DNA of 64,000 nucleotides from Yinghuangia elevatio (lineage in GTDB: Bacteria > Actinomycetota > Actinomycetes > Streptomycetales > Streptomycetaceae), in assembly GCF_040649515.1 (NCBI RefSeq), contig NZ_JBEZFP010000005.1:67778-131777 (forward strand), given 5' to 3'. Below the pieces are notes generated by a model. That model had not been told where the DNA came from, did not search any database, and saw only the letters and a list, made by a program, of their open reading frames with translations. The translations under genes were made by a program, and so were the position numbers. Positions 1 to 8,811 of the stretch are shown in pieces (positions within the stretch are counted from its first letter, which is position 1; every line of letters begins with the position of its first letter).

Positions 1-197
1 TCGCGTACCACCAGGTTGCTGTCGCCGGAGCCGTAGCCGAACAGCGCGCCGAGGACCTGGTCGACGGACAGGTTGCTGTACGTGCCCAGGCACAGCGACA
101 GGACCATCATCGCGAAGCCGACCAGCACGAGGCCGCCGTTGGCGGCCAGCACGCGCGGCCGGAGCATGATCCCGAACGGGCCCACGGAGAGCTTCAC
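1..197 (-). CDS. FecCD-type iron-siderophore ABC permease (partial, N-terminus only)
   Basis: Only the first ~65 codons are inside the window; the rest runs off the left edge. The protein starts VKLSVGPFGI and enters a hydrophobic helix followed by LSLCLGTYSNLSVDQVL, the usual opening of FecCD/BtuC permeases, which form the membrane channel of siderophore importers. The GTG start overlaps the TGA of the upstream permease (GTGA, 4 bp), so the two permeases are translationally coupled and probably form a heterodimeric channel fed by the lipoprotein at 1416-2396. The ATPase gene is presumably beyond the edge. Family assignment is good; substrate is inferred from the adjacent siderophore biosynthesis genes. 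Confidence 0.85.
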   Translation of the reverse strand, partial: MKLSVGPFGIMLRPRVLAANGGLVLVGFAMMVLSLCLGTYSNLSVDQVLGALFGYGSGDSNLVVR

Positions 198-1252
198 TTG
201 GTGCGCTCCTTCAGGCGTCCGCTCTTGATGAGGGCGACCAGGAAGGGCGCGCCGATGAACGCGGTGACGACACCGACCTCGAGTTCGGCCGGGCGGGCGA
301 CCAGGCGGCCGATGACGTCGGCGGTCAGCATCAGGATCCCGCCGGCGAGTCCCGAGCAGGGGATCAGCCAGCGGGCGTCCGGCCCGATGAGGGTGCGGAC
401 GATGTGCGGGATGACCAGGCCCACGAAGGTGATCGGTCCGGCGGCGGCAACCGCGGCGCCGGTGAGCAGGATCACCGCGAGGGCGCCGAGCGCCCGGGTG
501 CGGCGTACCGGCGTACCCAGGCTGCTGGCGAGGTCGTCGCCGAGTGCCAGGGCGTTGAGGCGGCCGGCCAGGAAGAGGGCGATGCCGAGGCCGACGGCGA
601 TGAACGGGGCGATCTGCCAGCCCAGGTCGCTGTCCCGTCCGGCGAGCGAGCCGACCGCCCAACTGCGGTACTGGTCGAGGGTGTTGACGTCGAGAAGGAC
701 CAGCGCGTTGGTGAAGGCCTCCAGGAGTGCGGTCACCGCGGCGCCCGCGAGGGCCAGTTTGGCCGGGGTGGCGCCGCCGTAGCCGGTGCCGCCGACGATG
801 TACGCGAGCCCGCCCGCCACCGCGCCCATCAGGAACGCGAACCAGATGTACTGGTACGACGCGGTCCAGCCGAACAGCCCGATCGCGCCCGCCACGCCGA
901 ACGCGCCACCCGCGCTGATGCCGATGAGCCCCGGGTCGCCCAGCGGGTTCCGGGTGATCTCCTGCGCGACCGCGCCCGCGACGCCGAGGGACAGGCCGAC
1001 GAGGAGGCCGAGCACCGTGCGCGGCATGCGCAGGTCCAGGACGACGACGGCGTCTCCGTCGCGGCTGCCCCCGAGCGCCGCGAACACGTCCGAGAGAGGG
1101 ACGTTCTTGGTGCCGATCGCGAGGGACGCGAACGCCGCGACGACCAGCACGCCGAACAGCCCCGCCACCACCGCCGAATTGCGGCGTGGGCTGCGGCGGG
1201 GCGGGGGCTGGGGGTCGGCGGGAGTCGGCGGTGCGGCTCCGGCCTTGAGCAT
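194..1252 (-). CDS. FecCD-family iron-siderophore ABC transporter permease
   Basis: 352 aa, normal length for the family. A proline/arginine-rich cytoplasmic N-terminus (~30 aa) precedes about nine hydrophobic helices. Visible family signatures are LRMPRTVLGLLVGLSLGVAG, the NPLGDPGLIGISAGG block and GPITFVGLVIPHIVRTLIGPD near the C-terminus, the conserved loop contacting the ATPase. The chosen ATG (MLKAG) directly follows the iron-box region; a longer in-frame reading would run through that promoter and into the lipoprotein gene, so it is rejected. First gene of a leftward operon divergent from the binding protein. Likely iron-repressed through the boxes at 1270-1372. Confidence 0.92.
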   Translation of the reverse strand: MLKAGAAPPTPADPQPPPRRSPRRNSAVVAGLFGVLVVAAFASLAIGTKNVPLSDVFAALGGSRDGDAVVVLDLRMPRTVLGLLVGLSLGVAGAVAQEITRNPLGDPGLIGISAGGAFGVAGAIGLFGWTASYQYIWFAFLMGAVAGGLAYIVGGTGYGGATPAKLALAGAAVTALLEAFTNALVLLDVNTLDQYRSWAVGSLAGRDSDLGWQIAPFIAVGLGIALFLAGRLNALALGDDLASSLGTPVRRTRALGALAVILLTGAAVAAAGPITFVGLVIPHIVRTLIGPDARWLIPCSGLAGGILMLTADVIGRLVARPAELEVGVVTAFIGAPFLVALIKSGRLKERTK

Positions 1253-1269
1253 TGCGGGCACGGCTAGGA

Positions 1270-1286
1270 AGGTAAGGCATGCCTTA
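1270..1286. promoter_or_regulatory. DmdR/IdeR-type iron box 1 (permease side)
   Basis: Contains the perfect 14-bp palindrome TAAGGCATGCCTTA (1273-1286). Aligned with the actinobacterial iron-regulator consensus core AGGTTAGGCTAACCTAA it agrees at about 12 of 17 positions. It lies 18 bp upstream of the permease ATG, where it would block leftward transcription when Fe-DmdR is bound. Confidence 0.8.
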
Positions 1287-1320
1287 TACCGACGTACACC
1301 CCCCCTTGGTGTCGGTATTC

Positions 1321-1337
1321 GGGCAAGGCTTACCTTC
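1321..1337. promoter_or_regulatory. DmdR/IdeR-type iron box 2 (weaker)
   Basis: GGCAAGGCTTACCTTC agrees with the iron-box core at about 11 of 17 positions. It sits midway in the divergent promoter region and may help couple both directions. Confidence 0.55.
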
Positions 1338-1353
1338 TTCCCACAAGGAGATG

Positions 1354-1372
1354 TTAGGTAGCCCTTACCTGA
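1354..1372. promoter_or_regulatory. DmdR/IdeR-type iron box 3 (receptor side)
   Basis: TTAGGTAGCCCTTACCTGA matches the 19-bp consensus at about 13 positions, with intact TTAGGT and TTACCT outer half-sites. It lies ~45 bp upstream of the lipoprotein ATG and probably controls the rightward siderophore genes. Confidence 0.78.
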
Positions 1373-1415
1373 TGCTCCGGTCGGTGTACCGCTTCCTGCC
1401 CCATGGAGATCCCCC

Positions 1416-2396
1416 ATGCGTACCGCCCCCCGCCGCTGGCGTTCCAGAGTCGCGGCGGCAGCCATGGCCGCCGCACTCACGGTCGGCCTCGCCGCCTGCG
1501 GCGACGACACGAAGGACGACGCCGCGTCGACGGGTGCCTCGGCCGGATTCCCCCGCACGATCACGCACGACAAGGGCACCACCGAGATCAAGGACAAGCC
1601 GAAGCGCATCGTCGCGCTCGACAACAGCCTGGTCGAGGCGGTCGCGGCACTGGACCGACCGCTCGTCGGCGGCATCGGGTCCTACCGCGACCAGAAGGGC
1701 TTCCCCGACTACCTCGGCGAGTCCGTGAAGGACACCAAGGACGTCGGGCCGCTCGACAACCCCAACCTCGAGCAGATCGTGGCCCTCAAGCCGGACCTGA
1801 TCATCTCGGCGACCGTACGGCACGACCCGCTGTACGACCAGTTGGCCAAGATCGCCCCGACCGTGTTCGTCAAGACCACCGGGCCGACGTGGAAGGACAA
1901 CATCAAGCTGGTCGCCCAGGCCCTCGGCGAGGAGCAGAAGGCGACCGAGAAGCTGACCGCGTACGAGGCCCGCGCCAAGAAGATCGGCGACGCGATCAAC
2001 GCGAAGGCCGGCAACCCCACGGTGTCGGTGGTCCGCTTCGTCGACGGCCCGACGCGCATCTACCTGCCCAAGACGTTCAGCGGCATCGTGCTCGCCGACA
2101 TGGGCATCGCACGGCCGGAGAACCAGCGCGACCCGGAGAAGTTCAACATCGAGATCAGCGAGGAGCAGATCGGCCTCGCGGACGCGGACTACATCTTCGT
2201 GACCTCGTTCTCCGGCGGTGAGGAGCGCAAGGCCAGGTTCCTCGCCAACCCGCTGTGGCAGCGCCTCAAGGCGGTCGCCGACCAGCATGTGTACGAGGTG
2301 GCCGACGAGAAGTGGATGACCTCTGTGTCGCTCCAGGGCGCACACGTCATCCTGGACGACCTGGCCAAGAACTTCGGGGTCGACGCCGCGAAGTAG
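1416..2396 (+). CDS. Siderophore-binding lipoprotein of ABC importer (FecB/FepB-like)
   Basis: 326 aa. An Arg-rich start, a hydrophobic stretch and the lipobox LAAC with acylated Cys28 mark a lipoprotein anchored outside the membrane. The mature part has the two-lobe periplasmic-binding TroA/FecB pattern: PKRIVALDNSLVEAVAAL at the start of lobe 1, the NPNLEQIVALKPDLIISA block, and a lobe-2 region ending SLQGAHVILDDLAKNFGVDAAK. GGAGAT precedes the ATG. It is divergent from the two permeases and upstream of the biosynthetic operon, so it is the presumed receptor for the siderophore made here. Confidence 0.92.
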   Translation: MRTAPRRWRSRVAAAAMAAALTVGLAACGDDTKDDAASTGASAGFPRTITHDKGTTEIKDKPKRIVALDNSLVEAVAALDRPLVGGIGSYRDQKGFPDYLGESVKDTKDVGPLDNPNLEQIVALKPDLIISATVRHDPLYDQLAKIAPTVFVKTTGPTWKDNIKLVAQALGEEQKATEKLTAYEARAKKIGDAINAKAGNPTVSVVRFVDGPTRIYLPKTFSGIVLADMGIARPENQRDPEKFNIEISEEQIGLADADYIFVTSFSGGEERKARFLANPLWQRLKAVADQHVYEVADEKWMTSVSLQGAHVILDDLAKNFGVDAAK

Positions 2397-2460
2397 CCTG
2401 CGCCCGCGACCGGAGCGGGCGCACCACCCGGAACCTGCCGCGCGTACCCGCCCGGCACGA

Positions 2461-2497
2461 GGCGGGGGCCGTGGACCGTCCACCCACGGCCCCCGCC
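2461..2497 (+). terminator. Strong hairpin between receptor and biosynthetic genes
   Basis: GGCGGGGGCCGTGG (2461-2474) pairs perfectly with 2484-2497, giving a 14-bp GC stem and 9-nt loop. A smaller stem (GCGCCCG/CGGGCGC) lies just upstream near 2400-2420. There is no T-run, so it could be a terminator, an attenuator or an mRNA-stabilising element that lets receptor and enzymes be made at different levels. Confidence 0.55.
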
Positions 2498-2540
2498 GCC
2501 ACCCGGGCGGAGGTACGCACCCGCATACCTGGAGGGACGT

Positions 2541-3896
2541 TTGCAACTGCACCTGGTGGCCCTCAACCCCACCGATTCCGTCACCGAGGGCTTCCTCCCC
2601 GCCGCCGCCGAACTCGGCTTCGACGTCACGGTGTTCACCGACCGGGCGGATCCGCACAAGGCGGCGTACGCCGGTTCGGACGCCGCCCCCGCCCGCCTCG
2701 TCGAGTGCGACGTACGCGACTTCCGGGCGCTGATCGCCGCCATGTCGCACGGCCCCTCCCCCGACGCGGTGTTCGGCAACAGCGACCACCTCCAACCCCA
2801 GACCGCACTGGCCGCCGACTGGTTCGGACTGCCGGGCAAGGACTGGCGTGCCACGCTGCGGGCCAAGAACAAGGCACTGATGCGGCGTCATCTCGCTGAG
2901 ACCGGCGTCGACTCCGTGTGGACCGCCGAACTCCCGGGCGACTTGGACCCCGGCGCCCTGGCCGCCGTCGACGTGCCGTACCCGTGCGTGGTCAAGCCTC
3001 GCGAGGGGGTCGCGAGCGAGGACGTCTACCTGGTCGGCAACGAACGCGAACTGTTGGCCCGCTGCCGCGGGATCCGCGAGCACACGCCGGGAATCGCGCT
3101 CGTCGTCGAGGAGTTCCTGCGCGGGGACCTGCGCACCCTGGAGACGCTGGGGGACGGCCGGGTCAGACACGTGCTCGGCGGGTTCCGCACCCGGGTGTCG
3201 GCCCCGCCGACGTTCGTCGAGGAAAGCATGGTCTTCGACGCCGAGCCCGACCCCGGGGCCGTCGGCCAGGTCGAACGCGCGCTGGACGCCCTCGGCGTGG
3301 GCTTCGGCGCGTGCCACACCGAGTACGTGGTCGCGGACGGGCGGGCCCGGATCATCGAGGTCAACTACCGCATCATCGGCGACCAGTGCGATCTGCTGCT
3401 GCGCGATCTGCTGGGTGTGCCCATCTTCGAGCACGTGCTGCGCGTGCACCTGGGCGAGGCCCTGCCGGCGGCATCGGAGCTGCTGGGTGACCCGGTACGG
3501 CCGATTCCCGGTTCGGCGGACGCGTCAGCCCCTGCGTCGGCGGACGCGTCGGCGGACGGCACGGTGGGCGGCACGGTGGGCGGCATGTCGGGCGGCATGT
3601 CGGTCGGGATGGTGGACAGGCCGGCGGACGGGCCGGCCGGTCGCCGGGCCCGCGTCGAATACATCTGCGCCCGGTCCGGCGGCACGCTGGTCGCCGCCCC
3701 CGCCGCCGCGGATCTGGCCGACAACGGTGTGCGGTTGGCCTACCGGCCGCTTCGCGCGGTCGGCACCACGGCCCCGCTCACCGGGACCAACCGCGACTAT
3801 CTGGGTGTGCTGCGGGCGGTGGGCCCGGACCAGGAGCGGACCGACGCGGCCGTCGCCCGGTTCGTCGCCGCGCGGTCCTGGGAGATCCGTCCGTGA
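2541..3896 (+). CDS. ATP-grasp ligase of the siderophore operon
   Basis: 451 aa, TTG start with GGAGGG just upstream. The N-terminal ~95 residues look like a pre-ATP-grasp domain (FGNSDHLQPQTALAADWFGLPG). The ATP-grasp core shows PYPCVVKPREGVASEDVYLV (nucleotide-binding Lys), ALVVEEFLRGDLRTLETL, and RARIIEVNYRIIGDQCDLLL with the metal-binding Glu/Asn. Such enzymes join a carboxylate to an amine through an acyl phosphate. Residues ~325-370 are a low-complexity Ala/Asp/Gly/Met insert (repeated SADAS and GGMSxGM units), probably a flexible linker before the final ~80 residues. The stop overlaps the next GTG (GTGA). The fold is clear; the substrates are not. Confidence 0.85.
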   Translation: MQLHLVALNPTDSVTEGFLPAAAELGFDVTVFTDRADPHKAAYAGSDAAPARLVECDVRDFRALIAAMSHGPSPDAVFGNSDHLQPQTALAADWFGLPGKDWRATLRAKNKALMRRHLAETGVDSVWTAELPGDLDPGALAAVDVPYPCVVKPREGVASEDVYLVGNERELLARCRGIREHTPGIALVVEEFLRGDLRTLETLGDGRVRHVLGGFRTRVSAPPTFVEESMVFDAEPDPGAVGQVERALDALGVGFGACHTEYVVADGRARIIEVNYRIIGDQCDLLLRDLLGVPIFEHVLRVHLGEALPAASELLGDPVRPIPGSADASAPASADASADGTVGGTVGGMSGGMSVGMVDRPADGPAGRRARVEYICARSGGTLVAAPAAADLADNGVRLAYRPLRAVGTTAPLTGTNRDYLGVLRAVGPDQERTDAAVARFVAARSWEIRP

Positions 3897-5653
3897 GCGT
3901 GCCGGCACAACGGCCCGAAGACGAGCTCTGCTTACGCGTTCTCGATGCGTGCCTGCGCGAGGACATCCACGGCCTACGCACCGGGGGCACCCTCGACCAC
4001 CGCGCGGACGGCGCCTGGCTGACCGTGCGCTCCGGCCCGCGGACCGCGGAACTCCCGGTACGCCGGGCATCGTTCCTCTGCGACCTCACCGCCCGCGGAC
4101 CCGCCCTGATCGAGGACGGACGCCGACTCACCGGGCTTGAGGCACTCCTCGGCTTCCTCGCCGCCGGGACCGGCCCCGAATTCGCCGACGACGCCGAGGG
4201 ATTCGCCGACTTCGCCGACGAGTGCCGCGCCGCGCTGGCGACCGTACGCGTCCACGACCGCCACCGCGACGCCGTCTTCGCCCGCCTGGCGGGGCGGCCC
4301 GCCCGCGGGATCGCCGGGAGCCTCGTCTACGACACGGTCGCGGCCTACCACGACCACCCCGCGTATCCGACCGCACGCAGCAGGGTCGGCCTGACCGAGG
4401 ACCAACTCCGGGGGCATGCGCCCGAGTTCCTGCCGACCTTCGCACTGCGCTGGGCCGCCGTGCCGCTCTCCGCGGCAACCGTGCGCGGCGTACTCCCGGG
4501 GTGGTGGCCGACACCGTCCGGCCTGGGCCTCCCCGAGCGGTACGACGCGTCGCACGCGGCCTTCCCGGTGCACCCGTTGACGGATCCGGGCGCGGTGGAG
4601 GCCGCGGTGCCCGGCGTTCGGCACGCCGCGGTACGCCACCTGCCGGCCGCCCCGACGCTGTCCATGCGGTCCGTGGTCCCGCTCGACCACGCCGACGAGC
4701 ACCTCAAGCTCCCGCTCGCCACCAGCACGCTCGGGCTGCGGAACCGGCGCACGATCACGCCGGGTTCGCTCGCCGACGGGGCGGCCGGCAGCCATCTGCT
4801 CGGCCTCGTCCTGGACGCCGAACCGCGGTTCCGGCACCGGGTCGTGGTCGCCGACGAACGCACCTACGGCCACGCCGGTCACGAGTTGACGGGGTTCCTC
4901 GTACGCCGCCACCCGCCCGGGCTCGACGCCGCGCGCGTGGTGGCGGTCGCGGCGCTGGCGGCCACCGGCCCGGGCGGGCGCACCGTCGTGGAGTCGCTGG
5001 CGGACGAGTACTTCGACGGCGACCCGGTCGCGCTGTACGACGGGTACCTGCGCCTGCTCCTCGACTGGAACGTCACGCTGTGGCTGCGCTACGGCATCGC
5101 GCTGGAAGCCCATCAGCAGAACACGTCGCTCGTGCTCGACCGCGACGCCGGCGGCCGCACCCGGCTGCGCCTGCTGCTCAAGGACAACGACAGTCCGCGC
5201 TTGCTGCCCGGCCGGGTGCGGTCCCGGCTGGGCGCCGCGGCCGAGGCCGTGCCGTTCCACGACCCGCGGATCCCCGTCGCCGACGGCGGGCCGCTGGCCG
5301 ATCTGTTCACCACGATCACCCTGCACCTGTGCGCGGCGGCGCCCCTGATCGCGCTCGCCGCGACCGGACGCGCCCCGCTGCCCGCGCTGATGGCCTTGCT
5401 GCGCAGGCGACTTGAGGCGGCGGCCGCCCGGCACCCGGACTCGCCGGACCTCGCGCTGCTGCACGAACGGTTGTTCGCGGGGCGGTCGATGCCGGTCAAG
5501 CTCATGGTCACGGCGGGTACGCTGCTCGACAAGGCGCGCTCCGGGGCGTCCGACATCAACAAGCACTACGCGTGGACCGGACCCAACTACCTTGTACCCC
5601 AAGCAGTCACGGTGCCGGTTGTGCGGCGTGTCCCCCGGACGGACGCGCGGTGA
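3893..5653 (+). CDS. IucA/IucC-family NIS siderophore synthetase (first copy)
   Basis: 586 aa, typical of NRPS-independent siderophore (NIS) synthetases, which adenylate a carboxylate such as a citrate derivative and condense it with an amine or hydroxyl. Family features seen: LSMRSVVPLDHADEHLKLPL with downstream NRRTITPGS (phosphate-binding region), the YLRLLLDWNVTLWLRYGIALEAHQQNT block with the conserved E-x-H-x-Q-N signature, RLLLKDND, and a C-terminal FerIII-reductase-like tail. The GTG start overlaps the previous stop (GTGA), so it is coupled to the ATP-grasp gene. Confidence 0.93.
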   Translation: MSVPAQRPEDELCLRVLDACLREDIHGLRTGGTLDHRADGAWLTVRSGPRTAELPVRRASFLCDLTARGPALIEDGRRLTGLEALLGFLAAGTGPEFADDAEGFADFADECRAALATVRVHDRHRDAVFARLAGRPARGIAGSLVYDTVAAYHDHPAYPTARSRVGLTEDQLRGHAPEFLPTFALRWAAVPLSAATVRGVLPGWWPTPSGLGLPERYDASHAAFPVHPLTDPGAVEAAVPGVRHAAVRHLPAAPTLSMRSVVPLDHADEHLKLPLATSTLGLRNRRTITPGSLADGAAGSHLLGLVLDAEPRFRHRVVVADERTYGHAGHELTGFLVRRHPPGLDAARVVAVAALAATGPGGRTVVESLADEYFDGDPVALYDGYLRLLLDWNVTLWLRYGIALEAHQQNTSLVLDRDAGGRTRLRLLLKDNDSPRLLPGRVRSRLGAAAEAVPFHDPRIPVADGGPLADLFTTITLHLCAAAPLIALAATGRAPLPALMALLRRRLEAAAARHPDSPDLALLHERLFAGRSMPVKLMVTAGTLLDKARSGASDINKHYAWTGPNYLVPQAVTVPVVRRVPRTDAR

Positions 5654-5724
5654 GCGACGAGGTCGTGTCGGGGCCGGGGTACGCGGTCGCCGACCTCCGC
5701 TCCGCTGTTCCGCGAAGGAGTTAC

Positions 5725-7473
5725 ATGCCCGATGCCGCAACCGCCGCAGGCCCGTCGACCCCTCCGGGCCCCGCGCCGGACAGCCGGCCACCGGAAGTCC
5801 CGACAGCCGATCTGGCGACCACCCACACGCTGCTGAACTGCCTTCTCCGTGAAGTCTCCGGACCCGAGCACCAAGCCGCCGTCACCGACGGCCACCTGCT
5901 GGTCCGCCTCCCCCGCGCGGACGCCCTGCTGCGCATCCGGGTGCGCCGCACCTCGCTCACCGGCGCGCACCGCTTCCACGGCCCCGCGTACCGGCACGGT
6001 CCACGCGGCTGGCGCGAGCTGGACTGGTCGGCGTTGGCCGAACTGGTGGCCTCGGAACTGGAGTTACGCGGAGGAACCGTCAACGGCGAGTTCGTGGGCC
6101 AGGTCCGGTCCAGCCGTGACACCATCGCCGCGATCCTCGACGGGCGGGCCGGCCGGGCACCGGCGGCAAACGCCTATCTCGCCTCCGAACAGGCCCTGGC
6201 CTTTGGACACCGCTTCCACCCCGCACCCAAGGCCCATGGGGGCGTCGGCCGGGACCGTACGCGCTACGGACCCGAGACCGCCCGGTCGTTCCCGCTGCGG
6301 TTGCTCGGGGTCCGCCGGGACCTCGTGGTCGAGGACACGGCCCGCCCCGACGCGCTCGCGCCTGTGGACGAGTTGGCGCCCGCGCCCGAGGGCTACCGCC
6401 TGCTCCCGGTACACCCCTGGCAGTTCGGACTGCTGGACGGGCACGCCGCCCTGCGCGGCGCGCTGGCCGACGGACGGATGGTGGATCTCGGCTTCGGTGG
6501 ACCGGAGTTCGCCCCGACGGCTTCGGTGCGGACCCTTGCGGGCGACGGCTGCTTCCTCAAGTTCAGCCTCGACCTGCGGATCACCAACTGCGTGCGCAAG
6601 AACGCCGCGTACGAACTCGCGGGGGCGGTCGCCCTGACCCGGATCCTCGCGGATCCCGTGCGGCGGACCGCCGAGCGGCACCCGGGGTTCGCGGTGCTGC
6701 CGGAACCGGCGTACCGCAGTGTCGATCTGCCGGACACGGCTCTGCTCGAAGGGCTGGGCGTGATCGTGCGGGACGGCGTGACGGCGGCCGCCGGGCCGGG
6801 AACCCCGCTGCTGGCCGCGGCGATCGCCGACGAGTACGCGCTGTCCGACGCGCACGTCTCGCGGCTCATCCCCGATCCCACGGCCGACCGGGTCGCGGCG
6901 TGGTGGCAGGCGTACCTCGCGCTGCTGGTGCCGCCGGTGCTCACCATGTTCTTCGGGGAAGGCGTCGTCCTGGAGCCGCACTTGCAGAACGTGCTGGTCT
7001 GCGTGGACGGCCAGGGCCGCCCGGTACGCACGGTGTTCCGCGATCTGGAGGGCACGAAGCTGCTCGCCGACCGGCACGACCCGGCCCTGGACGCGCTGCC
7101 GGCGCGGGTCGCGGCGGCGATGACGTACGACGCCGAACGCGGCTGGAACCGGGTGGCCTACTGCCTGCTCGTCAACCACATCGGCGAGATGGTGGCGGCG
7201 CTGGCCGACCTGTGCCCGGCCGCCGAGGCGCGGCTGTGGGGGGAGGTACGGCGCGTACTGCGCGACCACGCCCGGGAGTTCGGGTGTCCGCCGCCGCTGC
7301 GCGCGCTGCTCGCCGGGGTTCCGCTGCCGGCCAAGGCGAACTTGATGACGCGCTGGCAGCGCGCGGCGGACCGCGACGCGGGCTACGTGGCGCTGCCGAG
7401 CCCGCTGGGCGCGGCGTTCCTGGACGGCGCGCACGACGCCGGAGCCGAGGAGGCGCAGCCGTGGGAGACGTGA
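5725..7473 (+). CDS. IucA/IucC-family NIS siderophore synthetase (second copy)
   Basis: 582 aa from ATG 5725, preceded by AAGGAG. An in-frame GTG at 5650 overlapping the previous stop would add 25 residues and is a real alternative. Core signatures: RLLPVHPWQF, FAPTASVRTLAGDGCFLKFSLDLRITNCVRKNA, FFGEGVVLEPHLQNVLV (E-x-H-x-Q-N) and FRDLEGTKLL. It resembles the branch with the HPWQ and SxRT motifs more closely than its neighbour does, so the two synthetases probably perform different condensations. The end overlaps the decarboxylase start by 13 bp. Confidence 0.92.
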   Translation: MPDAATAAGPSTPPGPAPDSRPPEVPTADLATTHTLLNCLLREVSGPEHQAAVTDGHLLVRLPRADALLRIRVRRTSLTGAHRFHGPAYRHGPRGWRELDWSALAELVASELELRGGTVNGEFVGQVRSSRDTIAAILDGRAGRAPAANAYLASEQALAFGHRFHPAPKAHGGVGRDRTRYGPETARSFPLRLLGVRRDLVVEDTARPDALAPVDELAPAPEGYRLLPVHPWQFGLLDGHAALRGALADGRMVDLGFGGPEFAPTASVRTLAGDGCFLKFSLDLRITNCVRKNAAYELAGAVALTRILADPVRRTAERHPGFAVLPEPAYRSVDLPDTALLEGLGVIVRDGVTAAAGPGTPLLAAAIADEYALSDAHVSRLIPDPTADRVAAWWQAYLALLVPPVLTMFFGEGVVLEPHLQNVLVCVDGQGRPVRTVFRDLEGTKLLADRHDPALDALPARVAAAMTYDAERGWNRVAYCLLVNHIGEMVAALADLCPAAEARLWGEVRRVLRDHAREFGCPPPLRALLAGVPLPAKANLMTRWQRAADRDAGYVALPSPLGAAFLDGAHDAGAEEAQPWET

Positions 7474-8762
7474 CCGCAGCCACGGGGAAAACGGGCGCAG
7501 TAGACCACGCCGGGAACGGAACCGGGCACGATCGAACGGAAGTCGCCCCGGTTCCGGTTCGCCTCCCTGACGCCGTTCGGTCGTACGCGGGCGCGCTGCC
7601 GGACGACCGGCTCCCGGCGTACGTCCACGACTTGTTCGGACTCCGCGAGCACGTGGCGGCCGTCGCAGCCGCGCTGCCGCCGGGCGTCGAGCTGTATTAC
7701 GCGGCCAAGGCCAACCCCGATGCCGAGGTTCTCCGCGCGGTGGCGGCCCACGTGCACGGATTCGAGGTCGCGTCGGGCGGCGAGTTCGCGCACGTGCGCG
7801 AGGCCGTCCCCGGGAAGCCGATCGCGTTCGGCGGACCGGGCAAGACGCCGTCGGAGCTGGCCGAGGCGGTCGGCTCCAAGGTCCACCGCCTGCACGTCGA
7901 GAGCGAGCAGGAGACACACCGGGTGGCCGCCCTCGCGCGCGCCACGGGTCGGACGGTCGACGTCCTCCTGCGCGCCAACCCGCCGATCGAGCTGCCGGGG
8001 ACCGGGCCGGCCGCGCTGACGATGGGCGGGCTTGCGACGCCGTTCGGCATGGACCCGGAGGTGCTGGACCGCTGCGCGAAGCTGCTCGCCGACGAGCCGC
8101 GCGTACGCCTGCGCGGACTGCACGCGCACCTCGCCAGCGGTCTGGGCCCGGACGATCTGGGGGAGGTGGCGGCGAGGCTGCTCGCCTGGGCGGACGCGTG
8201 GGCCGCCCGCAACGGCGTCGACCTGCGGGAGTTGAACGTCGGCGGTGGGATGGCCGTCGACTACGCGACCCCCGAGGCGCGCTTCGACTGGGCGGCGTAC
8301 GGCAAGGCGTTGGGCGGCCTGGTGCGGCCGGGCGGGCCGGTGCTGCGCGTCGAGCCGGGGCGGGCGGTCGCCGCGTACCACGGCTGGTACGTGACCGACG
8401 TGCTCGACGTCAAGCACAGCCGGGGGCAGGCCTTCGCGGTCGTCCGAGGCGGCACACACCATCTGCGCACTCCCGTCGCGCGCGGGCATGCGCAGCCGTT
8501 CGCGGTGCTGGCGCGCGATTCGTGGCCGTACGCGTGGCCGCGCCCGAGCACCTCCGGCGAGCCGGTGACCGTCGTCGGGCAGTTGTGCACGCCCAAGGAC
8601 GTGCTCGCCGCGCGCGTCCCGGTGACGGGTGCGGTGCGTGCGGGCGACCGGCTCGTGTTCGCGATGGCCGGGGCGTACGCCTGGAACATCTCGCACCGCG
8701 ACTTCCTCATGCACGAGCCCCCGACGTTCCACTATTTGGCGGGGGCCGGGGGGCGTACGTAG
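7461..8762 (+). CDS. Type III (alanine racemase-fold) PLP-dependent decarboxylase
   Basis: 433 aa from GTG 7461, with GAGGAGG 7 nt upstream. The N-terminal TIM barrel has the PLP lysine in YYAAKANPD (Lys83), HGFEVASGGE, the HLASGLGPDDL helix and the phosphate-binding NVGGGMAVDY. The C-terminal beta domain has VVGQLCTPKDVLA with the active-site Cys, and the dimer-interface YAWNISHRDFLMH. The family includes diaminopimelate and ornithine decarboxylases and the siderophore enzymes SbnH and AcsE, which decarboxylate a diaminopropionate- or amino-acid-citrate intermediate. Being last in the NIS operon argues for an SbnH/AcsE-like role. Confidence 0.9.
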   Translation: MGDVTAATGKTGAVDHAGNGTGHDRTEVAPVPVRLPDAVRSYAGALPDDRLPAYVHDLFGLREHVAAVAAALPPGVELYYAAKANPDAEVLRAVAAHVHGFEVASGGEFAHVREAVPGKPIAFGGPGKTPSELAEAVGSKVHRLHVESEQETHRVAALARATGRTVDVLLRANPPIELPGTGPAALTMGGLATPFGMDPEVLDRCAKLLADEPRVRLRGLHAHLASGLGPDDLGEVAARLLAWADAWAARNGVDLRELNVGGGMAVDYATPEARFDWAAYGKALGGLVRPGGPVLRVEPGRAVAAYHGWYVTDVLDVKHSRGQAFAVVRGGTHHLRTPVARGHAQPFAVLARDSWPYAWPRPSTSGEPVTVVGQLCTPKDVLAARVPVTGAVRAGDRLVFAMAGAYAWNISHRDFLMHEPPTFHYLAGAGGRT

Positions 8763-8811
8763 AGTTCAGCGGTTGGGCGTCGCGGGATCGAGCACGGAGA
8801 CGGCAGAGGGC

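Noticed and set aside
404..1267. Rightward open frame across the FecCD permease
   Set aside because: Arg/Ala/Gly-rich composition with no motif; the opposite strand encodes a clear permease.
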